Of a stretch of 64,000 nt of DNA, positions 15,526 through 23,264 are shown one piece after another. Both the position numbers and the translations under genes were made by a program. The stretch lies in assembly GCA_026003835.1 (NCBI GenBank), contig BPHZ01000004.1, positions 212,556-276,555 on the forward strand, given 5' to 3'. Each line of letters begins with the position of its first letter. The stretch's first letter is position 1. The notes below the pieces were generated by a model. The model was not told where the DNA came from and did not search any database. It saw only the letters and a list, made by a program, of their open reading frames with translations. Source of the stretch: Herpetosiphonaceae bacterium (lineage in GTDB: Bacteria > Chloroflexota > Chloroflexia > Chloroflexales > Herpetosiphonaceae).

Positions 15526-16716
15526 ATGGTTTCGCAAAACGAGTTGCTGGCGATGGCGGAGCGCTACCTGTTGCAGACCTACGCCCGGCCTGCTTTTGTT
15601 CTGGAACGTGGCAGCGGCGTCGAGCTGTTTGATATGACCGGCCGGCGCTATCTGGACTTTGTCGCCGGTATTGCGGTCAACGCCTTCGGCTATGCCGACC
15701 CGGCGATGCTCCAGGTCATTTCTGAGCAGGCGGCACAGCTGATCCACACTTCAAATCTCTACCATACCGCCCCGGCTATTGAGCTGGCCCAGGCGTTGGC
15801 GGAAGCCTCGTTCGCCGACCGGGTTTTCTTTTGTAACTCGGGTGCAGAGGCAGTCGAGGGCGCGTTGAAGTTTGCTCGCAAGGCGGCGCGCGAGCGCTAC
15901 GGAGAAGGCCGGCCAGGAATCCTCGCCTTTGAAGGTTCTTTCCACGGCCGTACAATGGGTGCGCTGGCTGCCACCTCCCGCGAGAAGTATCGAAAACCAT
16001 TCGAGCCGGTGATGCCTGGGGTACGCTTCGCGCCTTACAACGATCTCCTCGCCGCCGAGCAGGCCTTTGGCGCTGATCTCTGCGCGGTGATCGTCGAGCC
16101 GATCCAGGGAGAGGGTGGGCTACGCAGTGCCTCACCCGCGTTTCTGCGCGGCCTGCGCGAGCTGTGCGACCGCCACGGTGCGCTCCTGATCTTCGATGAG
16201 ATCCAGTGCGGTTTGGGGCGTACGGGAAGGCTATGGGCGCATGAGGAGAGCGGCGTCACTCCCGATATCATGGTTCTGGCGAAGCCGCTCGGCGGTGGTC
16301 TGCCCATCGGCGCGATCCTGCTGACCGAGGCAGTGGCGCAGCATATCCACGTCGGCGACCACGGCAGCACATTTGCCGGCAGTCCGCTCGTTTGTGCGGT
16401 CGCGCTGGCAGCCTTCCATCGCCTCAGCGACCCGGTCTTTCTGGCCCATGTGCGTGAGGTCGGCGACTATCTAACAGAGCAGCTCGAAGGGCTGCGCGAG
16501 GAGTTGCCCCAACAGGTGCTGGAGCACCGGGGCCGGGGCTTGATGCAAGGGCTGCGGCTTACCATCCCCGCCGCTGAGGTCCAGGCCAGAGCGATGGATC
16601 GCGGGCTGCTAGTCGCCACTGCCGGCGAAGATATCCTGCGTATGGTGCCGCCGCTGATCGTCGAGAAGGAGCACATCGATGAGGCGTTGAGCATTCTGCG
16701 ACAAGCGCTGGTGTGA
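15526..16716 (+). CDS. Class III aminotransferase (acetylornithine/ornithine type)
   Basis: A 396-residue PLP enzyme transferring an omega- or N-acetylated terminal amine to 2-oxoglutarate. Family signs: FVAGIAVNAFGYADP, the cofactor-binding FCNSGAEAVEGALKFARK, FEGSFHGRTMGALAATS, VEPIQGEGG, LIFDEIQCGLGRTG and the Lys loop VLAKPLGGGLPIGA. The order and spacing fit ArgD-like enzymes, but 4-aminobutyrate or succinylornithine activity is not excluded. ATG 15526 follows AAAGGAAG; the frame is open upstream to 15445 without a ribosome site. No other arginine gene is adjacent; canonical purA follows after 114 bases. Confidence 0.9.
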   Translation: MVSQNELLAMAERYLLQTYARPAFVLERGSGVELFDMTGRRYLDFVAGIAVNAFGYADPAMLQVISEQAAQLIHTSNLYHTAPAIELAQALAEASFADRVFFCNSGAEAVEGALKFARKAARERYGEGRPGILAFEGSFHGRTMGALAATSREKYRKPFEPVMPGVRFAPYNDLLAAEQAFGADLCAVIVEPIQGEGGLRSASPAFLRGLRELCDRHGALLIFDEIQCGLGRTGRLWAHEESGVTPDIMVLAKPLGGGLPIGAILLTEAVAQHIHVGDHGSTFAGSPLVCAVALAAFHRLSDPVFLAHVREVGDYLTEQLEGLREELPQQVLEHRGRGLMQGLRLTIPAAEVQARAMDRGLLVATAGEDILRMVPPLIVEKEHIDEALSILRQALV

Positions 16717-16830
16717 GGGTGTCGAGCCTTGAGCTGACCGTGATATTGAAAGCCCAAAACCGTATGAGCATGCTGCCGCCGTGCTCCTATCAAAGATCCC
16801 AAATGCGAAACTCATAGAAGGAGATAGTCT

Positions 16831-18117
16831 ATGCCGGTTGTAGCCGCACTAGGCGCACAATGGGGCGATGAAGGGAAAGGGCGGATCGTCGATCTTCTGG
16901 CCCAGCAGGCGCGCATGATCATTCGATCAGCTGGTGGCCCGAATGCCGGCCATACCGTCATCAATCAGCTGGGCACCTTTCGCCTGCACCTGGTTCCTGC
17001 CGGGATCTTCAACAGCGAGGCGACGAATGTTATCGGGAGCAACGTGGTTGTTGATCCGGCTGTGCTCATCTCAGAGCTTGAAATGATCGCCGCAGCTGGC
17101 GTCACGCCTGGAAAACTGTATATCAGCGATCGCGCCCATGTGATCATGCCCTATCACATCCAGCTCGACCAGCTTGAGGAACAGGCGAAGGGCGAGGCCA
17201 GACTCGGCACAACCGGCCGTGGCGTTGGCCCGGCCTACGCCGATAAAGTCAATCGCATCGGCATCCGCATGGGCGACCTGCTCCACGAGGAGACGCTTCT
17301 CAGCCGTCTCACCTATGTTCTCGAACAGAAGCAGCGTATCCTGACAAAGCTCTACGGTGTCACACCCTCGGTCTCGCTCCATGAGACCTACTTGCAGTAT
17401 CTGGGCTATGGGCGCAGGCTACGTGAGTACATTACGCCCATCCATCCAATTGTGCAGCGGGCGCTGGAGCAGGATGCGCCGATGTTGCTTGAGGGGAACC
17501 AGGGGGCGCTGCTGGATCTGGACTATGGCACCTTTCCATATGTGACATCGACTGCGACCAGCGCGCCCGGCCTGCTCCAGGGGGCCGGAATCCCACCCAA
17601 CAGGCTCAACAGCGTGATCGGTGTGTTCAAGGCCTATACGACTCGCGTTGGCGCGGGGCCATTCCCAACCGAACAGGAGGGCAGCCTGGGAGATGAGCTT
17701 CGTGAGCGTGGTAAGGAGTATGGAACGACGACCGGGCGGCCGCGCCGTTGTGGCTGGTTCGATGCCGTGCTGGCACGCTATGTCACCGAAGTGAACGGGA
17801 TTGATACGATCGCTCTTACCAAGCTCGACGTTCTTGATTCCATGAAGCGCATCCGTATTTGTGTTGGCTACAAGCTTCACGACACTGAGTTGGATTACCT
17901 GCCCAGCACACCCAGCGTGCTCAACGCCGTCGAGCCGATCTATGAGGAGCTGCGTGGCTGGAATCAATCGACCAGCCATGTACGCCGCTTTGAAGATCTG
18001 CCTGAGGAGGCGCAGACCTATGTCGCGCGCATCTGTGAGCTGGTCGGTGCCCGTTTGGGAATGATCTCGATTGGGCCGGAGCGCGATCAGATGATAATGA
18101 TAACAAAAGTCTTCTAG
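16831..18117 (+). CDS. purA: Adenylosuccinate synthetase, housekeeping copy
   Basis: Catalyses GTP-dependent condensation of IMP and L-aspartate, the first committed step to AMP, in the cytoplasm. All canonical motifs are present: GAQWGDEGKGRIVD with the catalytic Asp, GGPNAGHTV with the catalytic His, GTTGRGVGPAYADK, the Asp-binding GTTTGRPRRCGW, TKLD and SIGP. The 428-residue length is standard. ATG 16831 follows AGAAGGAGA. It provides the in-window reference against which the divergent copy at 7310 can be judged. A clear bidirectional hairpin at 18145-18169 ends transcription before tRNA-Cys. Confidence 0.97.
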   Translation: MPVVAALGAQWGDEGKGRIVDLLAQQARMIIRSAGGPNAGHTVINQLGTFRLHLVPAGIFNSEATNVIGSNVVVDPAVLISELEMIAAAGVTPGKLYISDRAHVIMPYHIQLDQLEEQAKGEARLGTTGRGVGPAYADKVNRIGIRMGDLLHEETLLSRLTYVLEQKQRILTKLYGVTPSVSLHETYLQYLGYGRRLREYITPIHPIVQRALEQDAPMLLEGNQGALLDLDYGTFPYVTSTATSAPGLLQGAGIPPNRLNSVIGVFKAYTTRVGAGPFPTEQEGSLGDELRERGKEYGTTTGRPRRCGWFDAVLARYVTEVNGIDTIALTKLDVLDSMKRIRICVGYKLHDTELDYLPSTPSVLNAVEPIYEELRGWNQSTSHVRRFEDLPEEAQTYVARICELVGARLGMISIGPERDQMIMITKVF

Positions 18118-18144
18118 ATCACAAGGCTTGCGCACAACAAAGAA

Positions 18145-18169
18145 CGCACCACCAACAACTGGTGGTGCG
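18145..18169. terminator. Bidirectional terminator between purA and tRNA-Cys
   Basis: CGCACCACCA and TGGTGGTGCG form a 10-bp perfect stem with a 5-base loop. CTTTGCTTT follows on the plus strand and TTCTTTGTTG on the minus strand, so it can serve both purA and the convergent tRNA gene. Confidence 0.75.
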
Positions 18170-18177
18170 CTTTGCTT

Positions 18178-18252
18178 TGGAGGCGGCGACCGGATTCGAA
18201 CCGGTGAATGGCGGTTTTGCAGACCGCTGCCTTACCACTTGGCTACGCCGCC
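18178..18252 (-). tRNA. tRNA-Cys (GCA)
   Basis: The minus strand folds as a full cloverleaf: acceptor GGCGGCG/CGCCGCC, anticodon loop CTGCAAA giving anticodon GCA, and T-arm GGTTCGAATCC. Discriminator U73, the main cysteine identity base, is followed by an encoded CCA (18178-18180). The mature part without CCA is 18181-18252. Confidence 0.96.
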
Positions 18253-18276
18253 GGGGTCTTTGGCTGCGACCCCGGA

Positions 18277-18305
18277 ATTATATCATAAGAGAGGATTCTG
18301 AGCAA
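18277..18305 (-). promoter_or_regulatory. Promoter of tRNA-Cys
   Basis: On the minus strand TTGCTC (18300-18305), 17 bases, then TATAAT (18277-18282). The tRNA 5' end lies 25 bases downstream, allowing a short leader. An 8-bp hairpin (CCGGGGTC/GACCCCGG, 18251-18275) fills that leader and overlaps the acceptor start. Confidence 0.65.
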
Positions 18306-18674
18306 CTTTTGCGTCAAGGCGACCTGGGTGCAGGTTGTGTTGCTGAAGCTTAGCATAGGGGACAGCGCATAAGGGCAGCGCAGGGAGCGACGGTTCATCA
18401 CGAGCTGCAGCGCTAGTCGTGCCGCCTGTCCCTCAGCTCAAGGCCACCAACAGCCGTAGCAAATATCTACCACCTGTTGCACAACCGAAAACTTCTAGCA
18501 GGGCCATGTCAACATCAGACGCGCCACAGCAGACGGACGCCGTAAAACGAGGGGTGGAGGGTTCCCCAATCCCTCCTTTTTCCCGTTGGAATGCGATAAA
18601 ACCGGGACGTTGACACCACCTGCACTTCTAAGTATGTGCCACACAATCGCTTGACGGGACGCTCGCCAGTGGCT
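18306..18674. other. Intergenic stretch without a recognisable gene
   Basis: About 370 bases with no frame that has both a ribosome site and a familiar protein. The open frame at 18419-18613 reads as low-complexity shadow sequence. I see no extra RNA gene here. Confidence 0.4.
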
Positions 18675-18735
18675 CTCACCCCGGTCCACTGCGCGTGCCA
18701 CCCCGCTCCTGGGTTGCGGGAGCGGGGGCAGGAGG
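18675..18735. repeat. Degenerate REP-like palindromic repeat
   Basis: CTCACCCCGG at 18675 is followed by CCCCGCTCC (18701-18709) paired with GGAGCGGGG (18719-18727). The same blocks, in the opposite order, make up the well-preserved repeat at 22103-22170, so both belong to one dispersed family. Confidence 0.6.
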
Positions 18736-18820
18736 GAGGGCGGCGCGCCCGCGCGGGTAGGACGTATCGTACCAGAGCGACGGTGTCAAGATACCATCTG
18801 TCACATCCTTAGTTGCCTGC

Positions 18821-18849
18821 TTGCACGAAGAAGTGAACTATGGTAGAAT
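18821..18849 (+). promoter_or_regulatory. Promoter of tRNA-Trp
   Basis: TTGCAC (18821-18826), exactly 17 bases, TAGAAT (18844-18849). The predicted start near 18856 lies 7 bases before the tRNA. Confidence 0.7.
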
Positions 18850-18862
18850 GACGAAGCCTTGA

Positions 18863-18938
18863 ACGGGGGTAGCTCAATCGGTAGAGCAGCGGTCTCCAAA
18901 ATCGCAGGTTGCAGGTTCGAGTCCTGTCCCCCGTGCCA
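18863..18938 (+). tRNA. tRNA-Trp (CCA)
   Basis: Acceptor ACGGGGG pairs with CCCCCGT; the D-arm is AGCTCAATCGGTAGAGC; the anticodon loop CTCCAAA gives anticodon CCA; the T-arm contains GGTTCGAGTCC. Discriminator G is followed by an encoded CCA (18936-18938). Confidence 0.96.
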
Positions 18939-18951
18939 CCAGATGGCGCAG

Positions 18952-18979
18952 AGCGCGGAGCATACGTGCCGCGCTTTTT
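18952..18979 (+). terminator. Rho-independent terminator of tRNA-Trp
   Basis: AGCGCGG (18952-18958) pairs with CCGCGCT (18969-18975) across a 10-base loop and runs directly into TTTTT. Confidence 0.85.
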
Positions 18980-19135
18980 GTGTGCCCATTTCCGTCAAAA
19001 CTAAGAGCAGGTTGTTAAGGTGCTTCTGATCAGGAGGGCCTTAGCAGTCCGACCTGATGGCTTCGCTGCGTTACTACTGTAAGGTTGACAGCCCGAGCAG
19101 TAACACCCTGAAGCCACAACAAGAGCCCAGTCTCG

Positions 19136-19290
19136 CTAGAGAGCCCCGTAGGGCGATGTGGCGGCGAGACTGGGCTCTCGTGTTTCTTCGCTGATAAGCT
19201 CTGCTGTTTGAACTCCCAGGGCTTTTGCAATCTTCCCGAGGGTCTTGATACCAGGGTACCCACGGTCTCTCCGTACCATGTTCATGATAC
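19136..19290 (-). pseudogene. XRE-type helix-turn-helix protein, C-terminal remnant
   Basis: The last 49 residues of the open frame read MNMVRRDRGYPGIKTLGKIA then KALGVQTAELI, which is the end of an XRE/Cro DNA-binding domain: recognition helix, the YPSIKTLxKIAKALGV helix, and a tail. The first two helices, including the expected LRxxRxxxGLTQEELA part, are missing. The sequence upstream is the palindromic repeat 19291-19437, so the repeat appears to have replaced the 5' end of the gene. No separate start or ribosome site remains. Confidence 0.6.
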
Positions 19291-19437
19291 AGGGCACCCG
19301 CCGCGCCTCACCATTCCAGTACAACCGCTCAGAGCAAGATAACCGGCCGGCCAGAAGGTGCAAAATCGGCGAGCGCCACCGGGGGTACCCGCGCACTGGG
19401 TCGCGGGTACCCGGTCGGCTGCAAGCGCGGGTTGGGC
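19291..19437 (-). repeat. attC-like dispersed palindromic repeat, copy A
   Basis: On the minus strand this begins GCCCAACCCGCGCTTGCAGC, continues into an 11-bp stem (GGGTACCCGCG/CGCGGGTACCC) and runs on for about 80 further bases. Copy B at 21857-22000 matches it over the whole length in opposite orientation. GCCCAAC fits the attC R'' consensus RYYYAAC and the element lies just downstream of a toxin-antitoxin pair, but the expected R' box is degenerate. Confidence 0.6.
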
Positions 19438-19463
19438 AGCAGCCGAATTTGGAAAGCGATCCG

Positions 19464-19685
19464 TCAATGTCGCTCTCGGCCTTCTCGGATGAGATCAATA
19501 ATCTCACGGGTCGTCATCCCGAGTGAGACGCCCTGAATATCAAGGGGCGACCCTTCGGCCTGGATCGGCTGGAGGATAAAGAGCTGTCCATCTTTTCTTC
19601 GAATGCGGACACCGCCCTCTTTCTGGGCTTCCTCCAGTAAGGCCGCGAAGTTTTGTCGTGCTTCCGAATAGGTATAGATTTTCAT
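19464..19685 (-). CDS. Phd/YefM-family antitoxin
   Basis: This 73-residue protein opens with MKIYTYSEARQNFAALLEEA, the classic Phd/YefM dimerising and DNA-binding fold (strand, SEAR helix), followed by GGVRIRRKDGQLFILQP. The Arg/Glu-rich C-terminal tail (TTREIIDLIREGRERH) would wrap the toxin. The ATG overlaps the stop of the PIN gene as ATGA, so the two are translationally coupled. The toxin comes first, the reverse of the usual phd-doc or vapBC order. The pair should be autoregulated from the TGTACA repeats near 20100. Confidence 0.88.
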   Translation of the reverse strand: MKIYTYSEARQNFAALLEEAQKEGGVRIRRKDGQLFILQPIQAEGSPLDIQGVSLGMTTREIIDLIREGRERH

Positions 19686-20110
19686 TGGCTGATCTCCACG
19701 AGCTTCACACCGACCTGTTGAGCAGCAGAACGCAACCCACTATCAAGGGTCAGCAGCGGCGCTCGCTGGGTGATTGCACAGGCGATCAAATAGGCATCAT
19801 AGGTGTAGATATTCAACTGGACAGCCAGGCGCAATGCTTGGTCCAGGTCAACATCAAGAAATCTGACCGGAATAGTTTGATAGGCCAACAGTGCCTGTTG
19901 GGCCTGGTCGAACGTGATCTGTTTCCGCCTTAACATCGCGGAAAAGGCATTGCCGATCTCCCAGTGTACAAACGATGGGGCGGTGAGGGTGGCACCAACA
20001 GTTGACTGGATCAAGCTTGGTTTCTCCGGCTTATTGGCAATCACGGCAATGAGGACGGAGGTGTCGACGACAATCTCTATACCCGCTCCTACTGTTGTAC
20101 AACTGTACAA
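19682..20110 (-). CDS. PIN-domain ribonuclease toxin (VapC-like)
   Basis: A PIN-fold Mg-dependent RNase with the expected acidic residues: first strand IEIVVDTSVLIAV, the middle Glu of VHWEIGNAF, and Asp in YDAYLIACA and LLTLDSGL. The core spans about 132 residues, normal for VapC. The best ribosome site, AGGAG, sits 5 bases before an ATA at 20078-20080, exactly where a PIN protein should begin; the nearest standard start is the TTG at 20108-20110, used here for the coordinates. Either the gene starts at ATA, a rare codon for this, or it uses the upstream TTG. It is the first gene of the toxin-antitoxin operon. Confidence 0.85.
   Translation of the reverse strand: MYSCTTVGAGIEIVVDTSVLIAVIANKPEKPSLIQSTVGATLTAPSFVHWEIGNAFSAMLRRKQITFDQAQQALLAYQTIPVRFLDVDLDQALRLAVQLNIYTYDAYLIACAITQRAPLLTLDSGLRSAAQQVGVKLVEISQ
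20094..20110. promoter_or_regulatory. Candidate TA autoregulation operator
   Basis: GTTGTACAAC is a 10-bp palindrome, immediately followed by TGTACAA, so two TGTACA cores lie 9 bases apart just before the PIN coding sequence. Position and symmetry fit Phd-family autoregulation. Confidence 0.4.
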
Positions 20111-20307
20111 TAATGTAGCACGCTCCCTATAGGCAAGCAAGGAGTGGGCTGGAGTAACGGCGTGGCAGAGAACGTGCTGCGGGTCTTCTTGACATGGATG
20201 AGAGAATCTCTAGCGGGGCGCAGTGAATGGGTGACATCCGAAAGCAAGTGTCAACGTCGCCGGGAACGAAGGGAGAAATGGACTTCTCGGGGGCAATGGA
20301 GGGAGTC

Positions 20308-20619
20308 ATGGAAGAGAGCTACTACACGCATGCCATGTGGAAGGTGCAGCTAGGGAGGGAGGCTGAGTTTGTTGCGGCGTGGCAGGCGCTAAGCGAAGTC
20401 TTTTCGTCGCTAGAGGGCAAGCCTTTATGGGGCTCGCTGTTGCAGAGCTTGGCTGAGCCGACGCTGTTTTTCTCGTTCGGCCCGTGGCGGAGCTTGGCCG
20501 ATGTCGAAGCCATGCGAGCCGATCCTCGGGCGCAGGCTGCTTTAGCCAAGGTGAAGGCTCTGTGTGTGGAGGCCGCGCCGGGCGCTTTTCGCCGCGTGGC
20601 GCATGTGGAAGTTCCGTAA
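20308..20619 (+). CDS. Antibiotic-biosynthesis-monooxygenase (ABM) domain protein
   Basis: A 103-residue single-domain protein of the dimeric alpha+beta barrel type. The start of the fold (YYTHAMWKVQLGREAEFVAA, then WQALSEVF) and the second strand pair (TLFFSFGPWRSLADVEAMRA) are typical of ABM/EthD-like proteins, which bind small hydrophobic molecules and may oxidise quinols or act as stress proteins. ATG 20308 follows GGAGGGAG; the open frame extends upstream to 20227 without a site. An attC-like element begins 21 bases after the stop, so this is the clearest candidate gene cassette in the island. Confidence 0.75.
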   Translation: MEESYYTHAMWKVQLGREAEFVAAWQALSEVFSSLEGKPLWGSLLQSLAEPTLFFSFGPWRSLADVEAMRADPRAQAALAKVKALCVEAAPGAFRRVAHVEVP

Positions 20620-20640
20620 GCGGCTGAAGAACAAAGAGAA

Positions 20641-20708
20641 GCCTAACAAGTCGCTGGAGCCGACAGGCCCGCCTTGGCGGGCGTGTCAGCTCAGCTCAGT
20701 CGTTCGGC
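20641..20708 (+). repeat. Integron attC-like site
   Basis: GCCTAAC (20641-20647) matches the R'' box RYYYAAC and GTTCGGC (20702-20708) is close to R' (GTTRRRY). The arms between them pair imperfectly with the unpaired bases typical of attC (GAGCCGACA against TGTCAGCTC) and close on a GCCCGCC/GGCGGGC hairpin. Length 68 bp is in the usual range. It lies directly downstream of the ABM gene in the same orientation. Confidence 0.6.
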
Positions 20709-20735
20709 CTCTTAGGTTATTCAGAGGAGAGAGGC

Positions 20736-21115
20736 GTGTACTCCTGGAATCAACACAACTTTCAAGGGCTCGCTGCTCTTGCCTCGGACCTCGCATCTCA
20801 ACCAGCATTGCGTGAGTTTGCCTAATATTGCGAGTATCGTGAGCAGAGCCTTCGGAAGCAAGCACTCATAGCACTTGACCGGTTCATCCAGAACGTGATC
20901 GCATGGCCTTTGATGGAGGCATGCTGCTGTACGATCAGGAATCGTTGGAAAAGGCAGCTGCCCTTGATCTAGGGAAGGTGCTTGCACGAGTCGTTTTGGT
21001 TGAAAGGTTAATTGGCAATATTGACTATGCGACGCATCACTTGCCCGACACCTTTTCTAGCCAGCCGGCTGCACTGATCTTGACGGCCGTACTATGCTGG
21101 TGGGGCGCCGGCTGA
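20736..21115 (+). pseudogene. Decayed uncharacterised cassette-type gene
   Basis: A GTG at 20736 behind AGAGGAGAG opens a frame with YSWNQHNFQGLAALASDLAS that hits TAA after 29 codons, then continues in the same frame as YCEYREQSLRKQALIALDRF. Further coding-like sequence resumes in another frame from 20903 with ESLEKAAALDLGKVLARVVL and later NIDYATHHL. The pieces appear to be parts of one helical protein family whose middle has been lost. No functional product is expected, and I cannot name the family. Confidence 0.5.
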
Positions 21116-21127
21116 AGCTGGCCGTTC
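21043..21127 (+). repeat. Degenerate attC-like site
   Basis: An R'-like GTTCGGC closes a structure whose arms include GCCAGCCGGC and GCCGGCTGAAGCTGGC. The opposite end, GCCCGAC at 21043, matches R'' only partly. It follows the decayed cassette-type gene and precedes the next ORF by about 50 bases. Confidence 0.35.
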
Positions 21128-21176
21128 GGCCGATGAGGCAAATCATCTCCGGTTCGTTGCTTGAGGAATATACATC

Positions 21177-21824
21177 ATGCTCAAATTCATCATCATAGCG
21201 GTAATTCTACTCGCACTCGCCGCACTCGTCTGGGCATTCCTGTCTCGCAGAGACACCACCACCGTTGGAGTCCCTCATTCTCCGCGAACTATGGAGTCAT
21301 TGTTAAATGAGCTTGAACTATTAGGCTTCTATCGCTACACAGACCCCAACGATGTTATCGCTGTTAAAGCACAAGCGGTAGAGATCGGATATCTCTTCGG
21401 ATGGGAGTGCACCCAGCGCGATTACATTGCGGATGCAGAAGATCTCGCTGAGGGCGGAGTCAAAGCGTTTCTCGAAACGATATTGGCTTTTTTGCAGCGG
21501 CAGGGTGTGGAATTGCATTCCGTCCAGGAAGACTACTCAGATCAGGGATATACGATCATGGTGAATGGCAAGACCTATGCAATCTATTCCAATGAAGAAC
21601 CGAGCGGCGCAAACATATGGGCACTCAGCACCAAGCGAACATTCGACCTGGTCAATCACCTGTTGGCAGAGGCTGGTTCTGACGAACGTGTCTATCTCCT
21701 GTATGGTGGCAATGATGCCCGCGCCATCTTCCTAACCGAGGAAATGCATGAGCTTATTCGGACGAGCGGTTTGCTTGCGCCAGAGGAAATACCGGTGAGG
21801 ACTGATGAAATCGTCCTGCGTTAA
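21177..21824 (+). CDS. Uncharacterised membrane-anchored protein
   Basis: A 215-residue protein with an N-terminal membrane helix (FIIIAVILLALAALVWAFL) and a roughly 185-residue soluble domain. The domain is rich in acidic and aromatic residues and contains YRYTDPNDVI, FGWECTQRDYIADAEDLAEG and YTIMVNGKTYAIY, the pattern of a mixed alpha/beta protein. I do not recognise the family. ATG 21177 follows TTGAGGAA. It sits between two attC-like repeats (ending 21127 and starting 21857) in the same orientation, and GC is lower than in the flanking housekeeping genes, fitting an acquired cassette. Confidence 0.7.
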   Translation: MLKFIIIAVILLALAALVWAFLSRRDTTTVGVPHSPRTMESLLNELELLGFYRYTDPNDVIAVKAQAVEIGYLFGWECTQRDYIADAEDLAEGGVKAFLETILAFLQRQGVELHSVQEDYSDQGYTIMVNGKTYAIYSNEEPSGANIWALSTKRTFDLVNHLLAEAGSDERVYLLYGGNDARAIFLTEEMHELIRTSGLLAPEEIPVRTDEIVLR

Positions 21825-21856
21825 CTGCTCGCGAGGACAAGTGACTACGGTCGGCC

Positions 21857-22000
21857 AAACACGCGCTTGCAGCCGACCGGGTACCCGCGACCCACTGCGC
21901 GGGTACCCCCGGGTGGCGCTGGTCGTTTTTGCGGATTCTCGCCGGCTGGTTGTCTTGCCCTCATCGGTTATACTGGCGTCGTGGGGCGCAGTGGGTGCCC
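21857..22000 (+). repeat. attC-like dispersed palindromic repeat, copy B
   Basis: Starts AACACGCGCTTGCAGCCGAC, includes the GGGTACCCGCG/CGCGGGTACCC stem and GGTGGCGCTGGTCGTT, and stays similar to copy A (19291-19437, opposite strand) through a tail ending in GTGGGTGCCCT. The arms AAC...GTT resemble attC boxes. It lies just downstream of the uncharacterised gene ending at 21824. Confidence 0.65.
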
Positions 22001-22102
22001 TCTGGGCGGCGCCCCGTTGGGCAGACTAAGTATGTGATCGACGATACCTTGACCCCAGCGCCTTAGTTCGACACGTCTGCTCGCATCCGCGCAGATGCTC
22101 CG

Positions 22103-22170
22103 CCCTCACCCCTGGCCCCGCTCCCGCGCTGCGGGAGCGGGGTGGCGAGTGCAGCGAGCCGGGGTGAGGG
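22103..22170. repeat. REP-like nested palindrome
   Basis: The outer arms CCCTCACCCC (22103-22112) and GGGGTGAGGG (22161-22170) are perfect complements, and inside them CCCCGCTCCCGC pairs with 22131-22142 around a 3-base loop. A degenerate copy lies at 18675-18735. Confidence 0.75.
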
Positions 22171-22274
22171 GCAATCAGCGCAGCTTGTCAAGGGACGCTG
22201 TGTCACGTACGTAGAAACCAAGCCCGGTGACTCATATGAGTCTCCAATTTCGCTTTGACCAGGAGAAGAATGGC

Positions 22275-23009
22275 ATGGATACCCTCAACGCCACAGTGGC
22301 CTTCGTAACCGGAGCATCTTCAGGGATTGGCGAAGGAATCGCCAAAATGCTGGCAGTGGAAGGCGTCAAGGTTGCCTTGGTCGCGCGGCGTCAAAACGAG
22401 CTACAGCGGGTCGCCGAAGAAATCCGCCGGCACGGCGGCACAGCTCTCATCGCCCCAGCCGATTTACGGGATGAACAGGCGCTGCGCGCAGCGGTCGAGC
22501 AGACCTGCAATACGCTTGGACCTATTGATATCCTGGTCAATAGTGGAGGAATAATCAATGTTTCTCCCATTCATGACATCGATATGCAGGATTGGGACGC
22601 CACTATGGCTATCAATCTGCGCGCGCCCACCGTACTGTGCGCCGCTGTGCTTCCGGGCATGCGCAAACGAAAACGAGGGTATATCATCAACATTGCTAGC
22701 GAAGCCGGCGTATTCGTCTACGCTGGCATGGGGGCGTATGCCATCAGCAAGCACGCGCTACGGGTATTGACTGAGCTCATTCAGGAAGAGAACCAGGCGT
22801 TTGGCATCAAGGCGTGGGCTATTTGCCCGGGGTTCGTGGATACTCCGATGGCGGCATGGGCTTCTGGCACGAATCGGGACGATATGCTTACGGTCGAGGA
22901 GGTGGTAGGCATCGTTCGTTTCTTGCTGACCCAGGGAAAAAATATAAAGCTTGGACCCAAGATTCTTATTCGCACGATGCGCAACCCATTTTCACCGGCT
23001 GATGAATAG
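22275..23009 (+). CDS. Short-chain dehydrogenase/reductase
   Basis: A 244-residue classical SDR. It has the NAD(P) Gly motif TGASSGIGEGIA, the substrate-binding NSGG (usual NNAG, here changed to VNSGG), the active-site Ser (INIASEAG) and YAISKHA with catalytic Tyr and Lys, followed by CPGFVDTPM. VALVARRQNEL with Arg pairs suggests NADP preference. The substrate is unknown. ATG 22275 follows AGGAGA at 8 bases; an earlier in-frame ATG at 22227 lacks a site. It stands within the accessory island, with an attC-like 3' half downstream. Confidence 0.88.
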   Translation: MDTLNATVAFVTGASSGIGEGIAKMLAVEGVKVALVARRQNELQRVAEEIRRHGGTALIAPADLRDEQALRAAVEQTCNTLGPIDILVNSGGIINVSPIHDIDMQDWDATMAINLRAPTVLCAAVLPGMRKRKRGYIINIASEAGVFVYAGMGAYAISKHALRVLTELIQEENQAFGIKAWAICPGFVDTPMAAWASGTNRDDMLTVEEVVGIVRFLLTQGKNIKLGPKILIRTMRNPFSPADE

Positions 23010-23136
23010 CAAAACATCCAGATTTGTTGCATAATTCTTTCAATAACAAATGCATTTTAGGTCTTTTATCAAACCATTTCTACGGTTCATTACTACCGAT
23101 ATTTATACCGTTCGAATGACATCTCGACCTATCGGT

Positions 23137-23167
23137 GGCGGCGCGGCTGAGCGCCAGGCCGTTGGGC
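23137..23167 (+). repeat. Solo 3' half of an attC-like site
   Basis: GGCGGCGCGGCTGAGCGCC followed by AGGCC and GTTGGGC (23161-23167) looks like the L'-R' arm of an attC; GTTGGGC matches GTTRRRY exactly. No matching R'' is found upstream, where the sequence is AT-rich. It precedes the MazEF-type pair. Confidence 0.35.
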
Positions 23168-23264
23168 CGCAGGAGCCGCCTGTTCCTCAACGCTTCTCTC
23201 TTGATCTCGCCCTCACTATGGATTACACTGTGGATAGGAATAGCTATTCATTGTGAGGGATCAG

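Noticed and set aside
23253..23264. GTG start for the MazE-like antitoxin
   Set aside because: ATG 23265 lies at a proper distance from TGAGGGA and gives the standard N-terminus.
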